This document shows positions 24,801 to 35,806 of a stretch of DNA of 64,000 bases, in pieces. The first letter of the stretch is position 1. Every line of letters begins with the position of its first letter. Position numbers and translations under genes: made by a program. The DNA is from Morella rubra (Eukaryota > Streptophyta > Magnoliopsida > Fagales > Myricaceae): positions 7,965,908 through 8,029,907 of the forward strand of contig CM025856.1 of NCBI GenBank assembly GCA_003952965.2. The letters are read 5' to 3'. The notes below the pieces were generated by a model. That model was not told the origin of the DNA. It saw nothing but the letters and a program-made list of their open reading frames with translations, and did not search any database.

Positions 24801-26170
24801 CTCATAACTTAACCTCGGATTATGCTTTTGGGGAGGAGGCAGCGTTTAAACAAAACTTAATTACAAATAAAAATGATTATCCTTTTGCACCAAATGAGCG
24901 TCTGTATTACATGTGAAGAAAATTTGTTTCCACTTTGCATCCACTCGATCAGCAGGTAGATTTTAAACTAAATCTTCTTAATCATTCAGTTTCAAGACTT
25001 GCTAGGAAATCAAACTATTTGGACAACCAAACACTCCAAAGGACAAAAGATTCAACGAATACTTATTAATGGCCTTGAAAATCAAAATTTGAAGGAACAG
25101 ATGTTGCCTATTTTCTACATTATTTGTATAAAAAAAAAAAAAAAAGTTATAAAATCCTCCTTTTCACTTGTGCGACAGGTGCATGGGAACTGACATATCT
25201 GAGCATGTAGATCAACCCTCTATTCAATTAATGGCAAATTGAAGTGTCACTTAAAAAGGGAAAAGGATTCAAATAGTGCCAATTCCTGAGAAGTGCATTA
25301 TTTTATTAAACATTAGCTTGAACGTAGCAATTAGATTTGACCACCATGTTTGCCAGGGCCATTACTCCTGTCTTTGTCCTGCCTTCGAAAATAACTCCAT
25401 GTAATGCCAGCCATATGGTTTACACAGGAGATCCATACAGCCAATCTGTTGAGGAACATTTTTCTACAAATTCATCAGTCTAAGTGATCGCTCTTTTATG
25501 TTTTTTTTTTTTCTACGCAATTTAGTAGAAGAACTAAGCCTGTGGATTTGACCCCATGACCAGTCCCTCCCCAAAGGTAGGGGGTGACCCTTGAGCCAAG
25601 GAATTGAATCGGACAGACGCATCTACTTACCTGCCTCTACTGCTATTCATGTTGTAGCGATCCCGACACAGACACAGGAAAAGAAGGAAACAGAACTAGT
25701 TCATTTGCCTGAATACACACGCATTTCAAACACGCACGTATGGTTTCAACAAAGCATTTGCATCCCAACAAAAAAGAAACACTGCAACAAAAAAAACTTA
25801 CTCAAGGGCAGAGGAAGGCTTGTCATTCTGCTCGTACAATGCAACCAGAACTGAGAAAGGGAAAACGAAGAGAGAAGGAAAAAAACACCGGTAAAGAAAA
25901 AATGAACATTTACAAAGTAATAAACAAAAGGCAGACATAAAAGTTAATACAAAAACCCAACTGAGAAAAATGCACGAAATTAGTGGAAGAGAGAAGAAGA
26001 AACCTTTGGTGAGAGCATCAAGAACCCCACTTGATTCTAAGTATTTCCTGAATGCTTCCTTCTTCGCCTCTTTTTCCTATATATATTCAATGTGAATGTC
26101 GAGGATATAATTGCAAGAGCAATTAGACCTGTATGTATACTAACATTCGTACCTCTTTGTATCGCATCAT
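21828..26170 (-). CDS. MYCBP: c-Myc-binding protein homologue (MYCBP/AMY-1 family)
   Basis: Five coding exons on the minus strand: 26170-26153, 26076-26004, 25850-25802, 24186-24063 and 21914-21828, all with GT-AG introns and matching phases. They encode 116 residues; human MYCBP has 103. The protein starts MMRYKEEKEAKKEAFRKYLE and keeps the family core SSGVLDALTKVLVALYEQND, KPSSALEFVQQKLGG and SLSEYEKLQAEMSNLQIKY, then a heptad-like helix (HQETCKELEELKNS) and an acidic tail ending GEAPKDGF. In animals the small helical protein binds Myc and AKAP-type scaffolds; its plant role is not established. The ATG was chosen because it is the first in frame: the open frame continues upstream but has no ATG before a TAG at about 26471-26473. 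No stop or frame shift is seen. Confidence 0.9.
21915..24062 (-). other. Fourth intron of MYCBP (2.15 kb)
   Basis: On the minus strand it begins GTGCGT and ends TATTGCAG. It holds AT-rich sequence with no recognisable element or gene. Confidence 0.8.
24187..25801 (-). other. Third intron of MYCBP (1.6 kb)
   Basis: On the minus strand it begins GTAAGT and ends CTTTTGCAG. It contains poly-A/T runs at about 25130 and 25500 and no recognised gene or element. Confidence 0.8.
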
Positions 26171-26475
26171 GATCTTCTTCTTCTTCTTCAGCTCTCCACT
26201 AATGCTGGGATCTCTGGTCTGTTTTTTTTGTTTTCGTTTTGGGGGTCAAATTTTCTTACTTGGGTTCAGGCATACCTTTTGTTTTGCCAGCGATGACGGA
26301 CCACCCTGAGAAAGATGACAGCTTTCTTTCAGTACACGTTTTATAGTGAGGTAAAATGGAATGAAAAACTGGGGGGACTGGTGGAGAGTTCTGGTTTGAA
26401 AGCGACGAAAAAGTAAAAGGAAGGATGGAGACTCGGGAGCAATGCGTTTCAGCACACTGAAATTGGACAGCTAGA
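26171..26475 (-). promoter_or_regulatory. Probable MYCBP 5' leader
   Basis: Upstream of the chosen ATG the exon extends to about 26218, with a purine-rich AAGAAGAAG run and an AG acceptor just beyond. A second leader exon ending at 26276 (donor AAAG then GTATGCC) is plausible, giving a spliced 5' leader. Its open frame has no ATG, so I treat it as untranslated. No transcript evidence is available here. Confidence 0.45.
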
Positions 26476-27785
26476 AATGTTCACGAGAAATTTTTCGGGA
26501 CTAAATGAAGGGGGTTTGAGGCAACCGCCCCCTCCCCCACTATTTCTTTTCTTTTTTTTTTCTCTGTTTATCTTTAATTATTTTTCCTTAGGCACCATTT
26601 TGAGTGTTTTTTGCCTTAGAAATCTCGAGAGTAAAACCGAAAAAAAAGGGTCAGATTCTTTGCTTAAATTACCCTAATTTAATGACAAGTATCGATTTTT
26701 CAATACAATTACAGGGTCAGATTCTTGCATACGTACTATCCTGCTTTATTAGCGAGCACCGACTTCCAGTTCTTTTATTCTTGGGTTGGTAGGAATTAAT
26801 GAAATTGACGGATCAAATATATATGGCTATGTTTTGTAACGGGTTTGAGTCCTAGGTTTTAGTTTCGGTTTCATTTCACTGTTTCATATGCGGTTCGAGG
26901 TGGTTCTGACTTAAAATAAAGTTAACGTGGCCTGTCAATTACGCTAACGTCCGTTAGCAAGGTGCACTCGTCTCGCTAGTTGGTTTCTGTAATTATTTTT
27001 TCGTTGACCTCCACTTCTCTTGAGCGCTCCAACTTGCGCGAGCCAAAGTTTATTTCTTTAATATTTTTGTTAACGTTTCGCTACTCATAGGCTCTCCAAT
27101 TCACGGGAGCAATTTTTTTATAACATTCACTTCTCCGTGCTCTCTAAATTGTTATCTTCGCTTACTAATTTGCTTGTCTCGTTGCTTACATGCTCTCCAG
27201 TTGTGGGAGCAATTTTTTTTATAACCTTCGCTTCCCTCGTGCTCTCTAAATTGCTAACTTGTCCTTTTGCTTGTCTCGTTGGCATTTTACTTTTGATTTA
27301 AACCAAAAACAACAAAAAGAAATCATTAATTCCGCTCCAAAATAGTGGCATTTGAACAATTTGAAAAAGAGGACCCAAATCCTCGCTGTTTGGTTGCAAG
27401 AAAACAGAGTAGAACAAAACAAAAAATTCAAATTTTCACAAGAAAAATGAAACCCGACTCCATCAAGGTTTCCTACTTTCTTTTAAATATCCTCCACTTT
27501 CCGAGATAGAAAAAAAAAACATAATAATTAGACATCGTAGATAAAGGAAGGAAAACAAATGAGAGAGACGCTTACATTTCGCTTAAGGACTCAGAACCCA
27601 GCTTCATCTTTAATTTCTGTCCTAAATATCCCTAGCTAGAGAGACAGAGAAATGGCGCAAGGAGCACAGTAATAAGAGACCCCAGGATCAATGGAGAAAA
27701 AACTGCAATTTCACAACGAAGCAAATGCAAGAATTTTGGGTGATTCGGAGAAGGGCTCTCTTGGTAGATGTAGGAGCAGGTGCAC
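26476..27785. repeat. Intergenic with ~100-bp tandem repeat (27010-27285)
   Basis: Units beginning GCTCTCCA start at 27091 and about 27190, each with CGGGAGCAATTTTTTT- or TGGGAGC-type text, TATAAC.TTC, CGTGCTCTCTAAATTG and TTGCTTGTCTCGTTG; a third decayed copy lies at about 27010-27070. The remainder, 26476-27000 and 27290-27785, shows no gene. Confidence 0.6.

Positions 27786-27787
<2 letters not shown>

Positions 27788-27827
<40 letters not shown>
27788..27827. repeat. (GA)n microsatellite
   Basis: Forty bases of uninterrupted GA. The Arg-Glu open frame across it is an artefact of the repeat. Confidence 0.98.
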
Positions 27828-27830
<3 letters not shown>

Positions 27831-28181
27831 GGTGAAAAGAGGAGAGAGATGGAAAAAGAGATGGGGAGGATGGGGTGAAAAAAGACGTTAGTTTTCTCTC
27901 TTCTTCTTTTACTTTTTCTTTTTCTTTACTTTTTTTTCTATCGTCGTTAGTTTTGTACCGTTATTGGATTTAAAGACTTAAAAAAAACACTCAACTCATC
28001 CAAACATGGATTCAGGACTTTAGATTCAAAATTCAAATTTGAGACCTGAAACTAGGACTCAAACCTGTTACCAAACATAGCCTATATGCTTTTATTCTAT
28101 ATATGGCTAGGATTTGAATTTTTAATAAAAATTTAATGTTAGCATTTGCCTTGTTTTTCATGATTAAAAGAAAATACAAAT
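27828..28181. other. Intergenic with MITE-like end
   Basis: Purine-rich tail of the microsatellite, then sequence around 27955-28085 with TTGGATT near one end and CCAAACATAGCC near the other, like the Tourist-type MITEs elsewhere in the window. No clear target duplication. Confidence 0.35.
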
Positions 28182-28380
28182 CCTAAAATAGCTTTACAAA
28201 AACTTGATGATGATAAAATCACCAAGAGCCAGAGCCGATCAGATCTAAAAGGAATAAGAAAAGGGGATGGCTGAAAAACAAGGCAAATGCTAAAATAGCT
28301 TTACAAAACCTTGATGATGCTAAAATCACCAAGAGCCGGAGCCGATCAGATATGAAAGGAATAAGAAAAGGGGGCGTCGG
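28182..28380. repeat. Tandem pair of ~100-bp units
   Basis: The segment CTAAAATAGCTTTACAAAA..CTTGATGATG.TAAAATCACC, AAGAGCC.GAGCCGATCAGAT and AGGAATAAGAAAAGGGG occurs at about 28182-28270 and 28289-28378, period 107 bp, with few differences. Confidence 0.85.
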
Positions 28381-28944
28381 ATGGGGAGCCGTCGATGCCA
28401 AAGTTAGATCTCAAAAAGTGTTTTTAGTCTAGAGAATTGATTAAGCCTTTTCAAAAATATAATGGGATACATGTCTTTTATAGGAAAGGGGGTGTTACAA
28501 TCCTAAAGGTAGTCTAACACCATGGATGTTAGGACTCCTAACCTTATCGGGAGTCATAGAGCTCCTTGGATTGCCAGACAGGAAGATAGGAGAAATTAAT
28601 TCATATTTGTGTGGGCTGGAAGCCCTGAACATGCTCGTGGTTTTAGGCGGGACTATGGATGAGCTCTCTTGCCTAAGTGGATTGGGCTAATCATATTATG
28701 GCCCATCAGTAGTCTCTCCTTTAAAAATGGTCGTGGGCTGATCAGGGGCCTAATAAACCAAGTGATTATAAGCTGACCTGGTGGTTTGATGGGTCATATT
28801 ATGGCCCATCAAAACTTAAATACACTTTCTCTAAAAAGGACTTTCAGTCCAAACATATTGGATATATATATATATATTTATGCTATTTCTAAAAATCTAT
28901 ATAAATTATTGTCAAGGGATACAAAGAACCGTATGCAAGTGGAG
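28381..28944. other. Intergenic, LTR-like text
   Basis: Contains AACACCATGGATGTTAGGACT and several repeats of TGGGCTGATCAG / GGCCCATCA. It may be a decayed LTR but has no terminal features; a short TA run is at 28863-28878. No gene. Confidence 0.4.
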
Positions 28945-29280
28945 AGTTCGGTTATTATGCTTAGCAGTATTATGCTGAGCAATGTTGAGTGATGGCCAGG
29001 ATCGAGTCTTCAAAATCCAAATGCTCAAAACGTGTCGCATCAATTAAAATGAGTTTACCCGAACTCAACCTGGAAAACACCAATACCTAACCCATTTGAA
29101 TAAGCAATCTGCAAATTGAAATTTTGATTTCAGACCCGTAGTGCTTCTTCATCACCAGATCGCATAGCAGCCAGCCTTGTCGTCTAGCCCCTCATCCCTC
29201 AACTCCTGTAAGTCGAGTTTCTTCATTTACTTTGTTTGCGATTTTGAATCTAGAAATTTTATGGATGTTACATGATTGAG

Positions 29281-30302
29281 TTATCCTCTGTTGTTGTTCG
29301 CTTCACACTTTTATAGTTATCCTTAAATAGATTATTGAAAGGAGATTTTATCTGATGTCTATGGGAATGAATATCTTAACTTGGTGTACAACATCTTTTT
29401 CGGACCTCATTAATGGGAAAGCTTTGTCATGGATGATTATTCTAATAATCAAATTGTGAGGAGAGGAGACATCTGGCCTATAGGAGTGAGCTTGTGGCCC
29501 TCTTGTGATGGTCTTCTAGGGCCAAGCTATCATCAACAGGGTTCCATTTCCTACCCTTGCTTTCCTTCATCTTTCTTTGTCTTTTACTTGTTGTAGGAGG
29601 TCTTCTCCTTCTTGTTCTTTGTTTTGTTTGATTTCTTGCTCTAAAGTTTCAAATTTAGTTAAGAGAAGAGAAAATTGCAAACATACCTTGATGGTCCAAT
29701 CTAGTGGGGGAGTTTGGAGATTCATCTTGGAACAAAGAAATGAGTGGCTTCACCATCTTGGGGAGCTAGCACTCCAAACTGGGAGGTCCTTGTGAGCTGG
29801 TGGATCACCCTTTACATGTTCCAATCCAATCTTTGGAGATTGGGGCCATGAAGGTAGTGAAGGTGAGGGACGAGCCAGATAGGTAGAGATTGGAAGGTTG
29901 TAAAGATAGGAGTCATAGAGAGGCAGAGGTTCAAAAGCCATGAAGTTGATAGATTAGGGGGTTATGAAAGGCTAATTTTGTGGATTAGTTTTAGGATCGT
30001 AGTTTACTAACGGGCTAATTCATGTCTCAATTTTTTTAGTGCTTAAATTTTCATGCTGCTAAAGTTCCTGAACCACAACAAAAAATGAAATTCTTTGAAT
30101 TTTTAAGCTACATACGTACATATTTAAACTGAATATTGGGTGGGGACACTGCTATATAATATTCTTTAAGCTGAATATTGGGTGGGGACATTGCTATATA
30201 ATATTCGTAAGTTTTCATATATGTTGCTTATTTAATATTGGTGCTTGCAAGACTAATTTTTGATTGTTAAGTTGATTTGTATTTAGATTATAAAGGGACA
30301 AT
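29281..30302. other. Interior of the inverted-repeat element, left part
   Basis: No gene recognised. A 42-bp near-perfect tandem pair (about 30129-30170 and 30171-30211, CTGAATATTGGGTGGGGACA) lies just before the FAR1 fragment. Confidence 0.5.
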
Positions 30303-30640
30303 ATGGCTGAAATGGAAGAGATCAATCCCAATATCACTAAACGAGGGTCTAGTAGTACTTCTAACCCGAAAGGTGAGTTAGTTGTCCTTTATTTGAGCGG
30401 TTTAAATGGTATCAGGACTTGTTTAATCATTTTCTTTGGTTCGTATGTGCAGATGGTACAAGCAAACAACGAGAAGATAGTAGATGTTTGGAGCCTAAAG
30501 TGGAAGGACGTCGAGCATACGTATGATTGGTATAATCAGTACGCAATAATCAAAAGCTTCAACATTCATATATATACCGGCTTCAAGCATAGAAAACATG
30601 TGTATTGGACAAGCAGAGTTTTTGTTTCCTTCAATTCATA
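30303..30640 (+). pseudogene. FAR1/FHY3-type DNA-binding domain fragment
   Basis: Starts at an ATG (MAEMEEINPNITKRGSS). A short intron (about 30372-30451, GTGAGT to GTGCAG) leads to DGTSKQREDSRCLEPKVEG; then, in another frame, YDWYNQYAIIKSFNI, TGFKHRKHVYW and SRVFVSFNS. This is the pattern of the FAR1 DNA-binding domain (EPKVG.EF, then A..FYN.YA...GF, then RRFVCS..G), which occurs in FHY3/FAR1 transcription factors and in the MULE transposases they derive from. The domain is truncated after the last motif, and one frame shift separates its two halves. No DDE or SWIM region follows. Confidence 0.65.
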
Positions 30641-30814
30641 GGATTTCGAATTACACTAATAACAATTTGCATTAAGCTGCAAATTCATCACTCATTCAAA
30701 ATGCAAAGAACCATTTCAATCAATTTTTCCCAGACACACATAAATAACCGAAAGTTTTCAATCATTTATAGTCTTGTTTAGCACATTCTCAGCAATTCAT
30801 TTAAGCTACAACAA

Positions 30815-31499
30815 TGTGATACCCCTAACCTTTTGAGCTACTTTTGAGACTCTTGTGTTAAGGTTTTTATTTTAATATCTTTAGTAATTGTGTTCTTTTC
30901 CTTAGTATTTGCCTTATTTTCTTAATTTGTGCCTTGTTTAGTATTTGTCACTTTACTAATTGCTTATAAGATTTCTTTCCTTTAATTTGTAATCTTTGAA
31001 ATTTTGATCCCTATTTTCATTAGTGTCACATGTGTTTAAATTTTCTAACTGACTTGATTTTTATTTCATTTAATGAAAAAAAAAAAAAGCTTAATTATTG
31101 CATTGTATTACATTTGGGCCTAGGGCTTTCAAAATTGGATGACTTGGACCCAAGAATTGGGCTTGGCTTGGACCTTTAGATGGGCTTGGGTAGTTCAAGA
31201 GACCAAGCCCATTAGTAGAGAGACATGACCGGCCACCTCATTGAGCTTCAATCCCATTTAATTGCTATTAAATCCTAGATGAGACAAAAAAAGAAGTTTT
31301 GTGCCAAGTAGCACCTCATTGCCATAACTGATGGTCACTACCCAATTAGGGAGATTGCTTTTGCTTGTAGACAAGGAATTAATGATAGCCCTTTACATTT
31401 ATAGGTACCCCTAACTCTAGGCCATAATGATGAGCAGAGAGACAAGGCATTTAAGCCTTTTGTGCAACTTATGGACGGCATTTTGTGTTTTAGCCGTGC

Positions 31500-31540
<41 letters not shown>

Positions 31541-33435
31541 AAGAAGAGAGAAGAGAGAAAATGGAGGATCGACCAAGAAAAAGAGAGGGAAATGAAGAGA
31601 AAGAAGAAGAAAATGAAAAAGGAGAAGAAAAGCTTGCATTCAAGTATAGGTAAAGGCAAGTTTTATGCATATTTGGTTGGAAAAAATGTGAGTTTGAGCT
31701 TATTTTGGTTGCTGTCAATGTGAAATATTTGCTATACATGTTAGTTTCAATGAAAAATATCTTCAACTTAGTTTTTATCATGATACAAGGTGTAGATGAT
31801 AGTTGTATGTGAAAATCTTACATTTTTATTGAAGTTTCATGCATTTTATGTTAGAAATGAAAGCAAACATGAGCTGTGATGGTTTTGTGATGTTAAGAGC
31901 CACGGTCAGTGGCTAGAAGAAAATAGGTTTTTGAAGACTAATAGGCCACGGGTTGGCCTTGGTCTTTGATATACATATTGCATGCAAGTACACTTATGTT
32001 TATGATGAACATACTTTTGTTGAGAAACTTTATGATGAAAGGGTTCTGATATTAGCCGAATGTCAAAGACTGGATTGTATGATTGAAATAGCAAATCAAG
32101 GCCATGGAAATGAAGCCAAAAGAGCATGAGATGAAGTTGTGAAGCAAAATGTTCATGCATGTGTTGTTTGGATGATTTTGAAGAAAGTTACAATCTTGCA
32201 TGTGATTTTCGTTACTGATTTATATTTTAATGCATGCTGTGATTATATTGTTTCAGTTATGATGACTTAAATCATTAGATCTAAGAATTGTAGCACATGA
32301 ACATCACATGCAATGGAAAATTAGGACTTTTTAATGAAAATAGTGCACTGTCCAAAACGTCCCCATGAAATCCTTGGATTTTTTGTATGAAAATTGGTAG
32401 ACCTATATTTTAGGGTCACATTAGGTCCTAGTAAAAATTTTAGCTCAATCGGAGGTCAAGGAAGGTCGAAAATGCACTTAGGGTAAAAAGGTCCAAACTG
32501 AAAAAATAACTTTATGATTGCGTAGAGCATGAAAAATAGATGGGGAAACCTAAATTTGAGTCCAAACTGAGTATAATTAGGGACTCAAATTACAAAGCCC
32601 GTTTAGCGGCCTAATTGGACTTTAGGCCCGTTAACCCTAAAAAGCTCAGAGCACTTTGAAACTTTAGGGATAAGCCTAGTAGGGTCTAAGGAGGCCCAGA
32701 AGCCTTCATTTGAAGATTTAGGGCAAATTTAATGTTTAATTATAAATTTCATATTTAATTCTTTAATTAGTATTATAAAAAGAAAAAAGTTTATTAATTA
32801 TTTATTTAAGAAAAAAATATCTATTAATTTGAAACCATATGACATAGAAACTGATTGAGTATTTTAAATTCAGTTCGTGGATTTAATTTATGGAATTTTG
32901 CATCTTGAATTATTCATGCATTAAAGTTTACTAGTATTTTATTGATTTATATTTTAAAGTTATATCATGAGATGATTGGATTTATACTCTGCACATGAAT
33001 GATATTCATGCATTGATTGCATTCACATCATAAAAGGGAAAACAAATGTGAGAAACTCCAAAGCCTGTAAGGTGATTCCCGAAGAAAAAGTGACGGTATC
33101 GGGCACTTGAGGAGAGTGCAACCCCCCCACGTTCTCTCCTCACTTTTTCACAAATTTTGTCCTAAAATTTTAACAAAATTTTGTTGCCAAATGCCATGTT
33201 AATATTTCGATACGATTTCACCTCTTTCGTTCAAGCTTCTAAACCGATTTTTGATCTTCTAATTTTAACAACTCTTCTTTTAACTAATAACCATTTTAAA
33301 ACAAGTCTTCCACTAAGTAAATTCAAGGGCATTTAAGTAATCCTAAGAATTTTTATCGTGCAGTAATCTCTGAATTTTGTGCATACGATTCCTATACGCA
33401 AGCCATGGGGGTAAGTACCAGCACGGGACGTGACA
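30815..33435 (+). mobile_element. Solo LTR, Ty3/gypsy (Tekay/Del-like), 2.6 kb
   Basis: Starts TGTGATACCCCTAACC and ends GGGACGTGACA, the termini usual for long chromovirus-type LTRs. The flanks AACAA (30810-30814) and AACAC (33436-33440) match at four of five positions, a likely target duplication. A late segment (about 33060-33130) with GGTATCGGGCACTTGAGG also fits such LTRs. No internal region or primer-binding site is present, so it is a solo LTR. It sits inside the inverted-repeat element and is therefore younger than it. Confidence 0.7.
31502..31538. repeat. (GA)n microsatellite within the solo LTR
   Basis: Thirty-seven bases of GA followed by a purine-rich stretch to about 31630. It creates long but meaningless open frames on both strands. 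Confidence 0.98.
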
Positions 33436-33728
33436 AACACTTAAAAGTAGACAACAAAAATTTTCACTAGTTCCTACAGGAATTAAGCGACCAGTAAAGC
33501 AATATGCCATTAGAAAATCTTCAGGTAATAGTAGAACCATAGCTCTGGGCCTCTCCTTTTCCACCAGCCAACACTCTTTCATAGTCACAATCTCTTATCC
33601 CATAGATCAATCTTTCACATTCCAACAGCAAGTCACATCAACTCAACTTGACCAACCAACTGAAAACTGATGATGTCGGCTCTATTTGGAAAGCATGAAC
33701 AACTTGTTCAACGCAACAGGTTATCTAA

Positions 33729-33937
33729 GGTCGTGTTTGAGTGTTAAAATTTTGGGAAGGTTAAAATTTTAAGGTATTAAAATTGTGAAAAAGTGAAGAG
33801 AGGGATGGTTTGAATTAAATTTTTTATATTTATTATAGGAAAAAGTAATGATTTGATGGGGAGAGAGAGATTATATTGTAATTATTTTATTATGATAAAA
33901 TTTGGAAAGTCCAAAATTTTAGTAGACAAACACACCC
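33729..33937. mobile_element. Tourist-like MITE
   Basis: Begins GGTCGTGTTTGAGTGTTAAA and ends ACAAACACACCC, with matching AAAATTTTGG/CCAAAATTTT further in. It is flanked by TAA on both sides (33726-33728 and 33938-33940), a typical PIF/Harbinger target duplication. Confidence 0.8.
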
Positions 33938-35069
33938 TAAGTCTATCAATCCCTGCCAGTTCAACTGTTGATAACTGACAACCAACCTGAGGATTGGTGC
34001 CCACCCCTAATAAAACCTAATGGCAATAGCTGTTGGATATAATAGCATAAGAACCTAACTATAGTATTAAGCACTAGTTCTGTTTTTAGTTTTGTTGGCA
34101 TAATTTCCTAAAATGCTGAAAGAATTTTAAAGCATATGGTACTTTACTCATGTTTTATTCCTCAGAAATTTCATATGCCACAAAGCTGTTCTACAATTAT
34201 AGGATCCCATTTAGACACAAATTTCCGCAAGTGTCATCTATTAATTAACCATCATACAATAGTTAGCGTCGTGAACTTCTGCCATACATTCATTATTAGA
34301 CTTAGAAGTAGCCAGATAACGGACAAAATATTCAAGTCCTCTACGCTCAGGTAAGTTCCTGAATTGATTATTAGACAACTAGCTCTGCCTGCAACTAGCA
34401 CCATCTCCTAAGTTGACCCTAACTGGTATATTTCGCATCTAGTATTTTCAGCAAAATAGATAACACATTCAAAATCCTCTACCAATTTTGATATAAAATT
34501 ACAGTGCACAATAAGATACATCTTCCAAAGACAACCTATATTCTATACAAAATCACTAACTCAAATTGACATACGTAGTCAGTTGTGTATTTTGTATGTC
34601 TATCATAGTAACATCATCTTCTTCCTTCTTACTTCCATAAATATCATGGCTTTGACACGACACCTTTACCAGTTTCTTTCCCTTTCAACAGTGAGTAAGA
34701 ATTACAGAAGACTTCGGATGCCTACACTTTACCCTTCTCTATATGCTGGTATAAGTGGAAGATCAATTTTACAAACAGTAGATGACGTCAAACATGACAA
34801 AACATGAGGGCACCGCTTCCACAAATCTTAATGACAATAAGATCAATTTTACTCTCATTATCATAACAGCTTCAATTTTACCCCGTTACCAAAATAGAGA
34901 AAAAAATCCTATATCATAAACTTGCAGATGAACAAACATTCCTATGAAGATCCACCATTGGGGAAAATATCTGATGTTTTTACACCCCTAAGCAGGAAAG
35001 ACACCTCCAGTTCCGCAAGAAAATTGGAATCCCCATAAATGTAAAGCAAAATTGAACAATGAACCAAGC
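33938..35069. other. Interior of the inverted-repeat element, right part
   Basis: AT-rich sequence with no recognisable gene. Short open frames at 34136 and 34583 show no family features. Confidence 0.5.
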
Positions 35070-35332
35070 CAAAAGAATACAAGCATGTAATATCCACCAA
35101 ATTTCTTGATTCAAAATCGCAAACAAAGGAAATGAAGAACCCCGACTTATAGATGCTGAGCGATCTGGCGACGAAGAAGCACTATGGGTCTGAAATCAAA
35201 ATTTCAATTCGCAGGTCACTTAGCAAAACAGGTCAAGTATTGGTGTTTTCGGGTAGGGTGTGGGTAAACTCATTTTAATTGATGTGGCACGTTCTGGGCC
35301 TTTGGATTTTGAAGTCTCGATCTTGGCCGTTG

Positions 35333-35806
35333 CTCAGCATAATACTGCTAAGCATAATAACCGAACTAGTGCGACACATAGATTCACCATTCACTCAAGT
35401 CTCAAGACATATTACAATACCCATTCTCCACAAATTCCACCCTCCCTCGATTGAAGTCTTAGATGGAGCAGAAGACCCTGTAGACCACCAAAAAATCTTT
35501 AAGAGTTACATGGAGTACCAGCGTACCCTAGACCAGATCATATGCCAAGCTTTTCTCTTAATCCTTTGGGGTCCAACCCGCAAGTGGCTCGCCAACTTCC
35601 CACCCGATACAATCCACAATTTTGGCGAGCTCAGTACAACGTTTATCGAGCATTTCTTAGCAAGCAAACATATGAAAAGGTTGGTGACTCATTTGCTCAA
35701 TATCAAGTAGATTCTTCTAATTCCTTGAGGTTTTGAATCTGTCTTGCGCGACTCTCATGGCACCCAGCATTCCTCAGCATAATACTGCTAAGCATAATAA
35801 CCGAAC
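35333..35806 (+). repeat. 34-bp direct repeat flanking a gag fragment
   Basis: Positions 35333-35366 and 35773-35806 are identical (starting CTCAGCATAATACTGCTAAG) and form the outer end of the inverted-repeat element; the same word occurs inverted at about 28947-28980. The two copies bracket a gypsy gag fragment. Confidence 0.9.
35400..35710 (+). pseudogene. Ty3/gypsy gag fragment
   Basis: An open stretch ends at a TAG (35708-35710) and reads HKFHPPSIEVLDGAEDPVDH, QKIFKSYMEYQ, IICQAFLLILWGPTRKWL, PDTIHNFGELSTTFIEHF and THLLNIK. This is the retrotransposon gag core (LP..E.YDG..DP.DHL..F, then W....P.SI.SF.EL...F...F...R...K....L). Only this internal part is present, without zinc knuckle, protease or pol. 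It fills the space between the two 34-bp repeats. Confidence 0.85.

Larger units (their letters stand above)
28945..35367. mobile_element. Element with ~300-bp terminal inverted repeats (MULE-like)
   Basis: The left arm (28945-29280) and right arm (about 35070-35367) are reverse complements over some 300 bp with moderate divergence. The outer end is AGTTCGGTTATTATGCTTAG, and inner shared words include TAAACTCATTTTAATTGATG and GGTCTGAAATCAAAATTTCAA. Long inverted ends together with a FAR1-type DNA-binding fragment inside suggest a MULE. The flanking 9 bases do not form a convincing target duplication. It holds a later 2.6 kb solo LTR and a Tourist MITE. Confidence 0.65.

Noticed and set aside
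26246..26455. 60-residue N-terminal extension of MYCBP (open frame joined to exon at 26276, looks like a targeting peptide)
   Set aside because: The frame opens at a GTG and contains no ATG before an upstream TAG; the first ATG in the spliced frame is at 26170 and gives a protein of normal family length.
31338..31781. Open frame of 147 residues and its shadows across the GA repeat
   Set aside because: Produced by the (GA)n tract inside a solo LTR; low-complexity Leu/Ser and Arg/Glu runs only.
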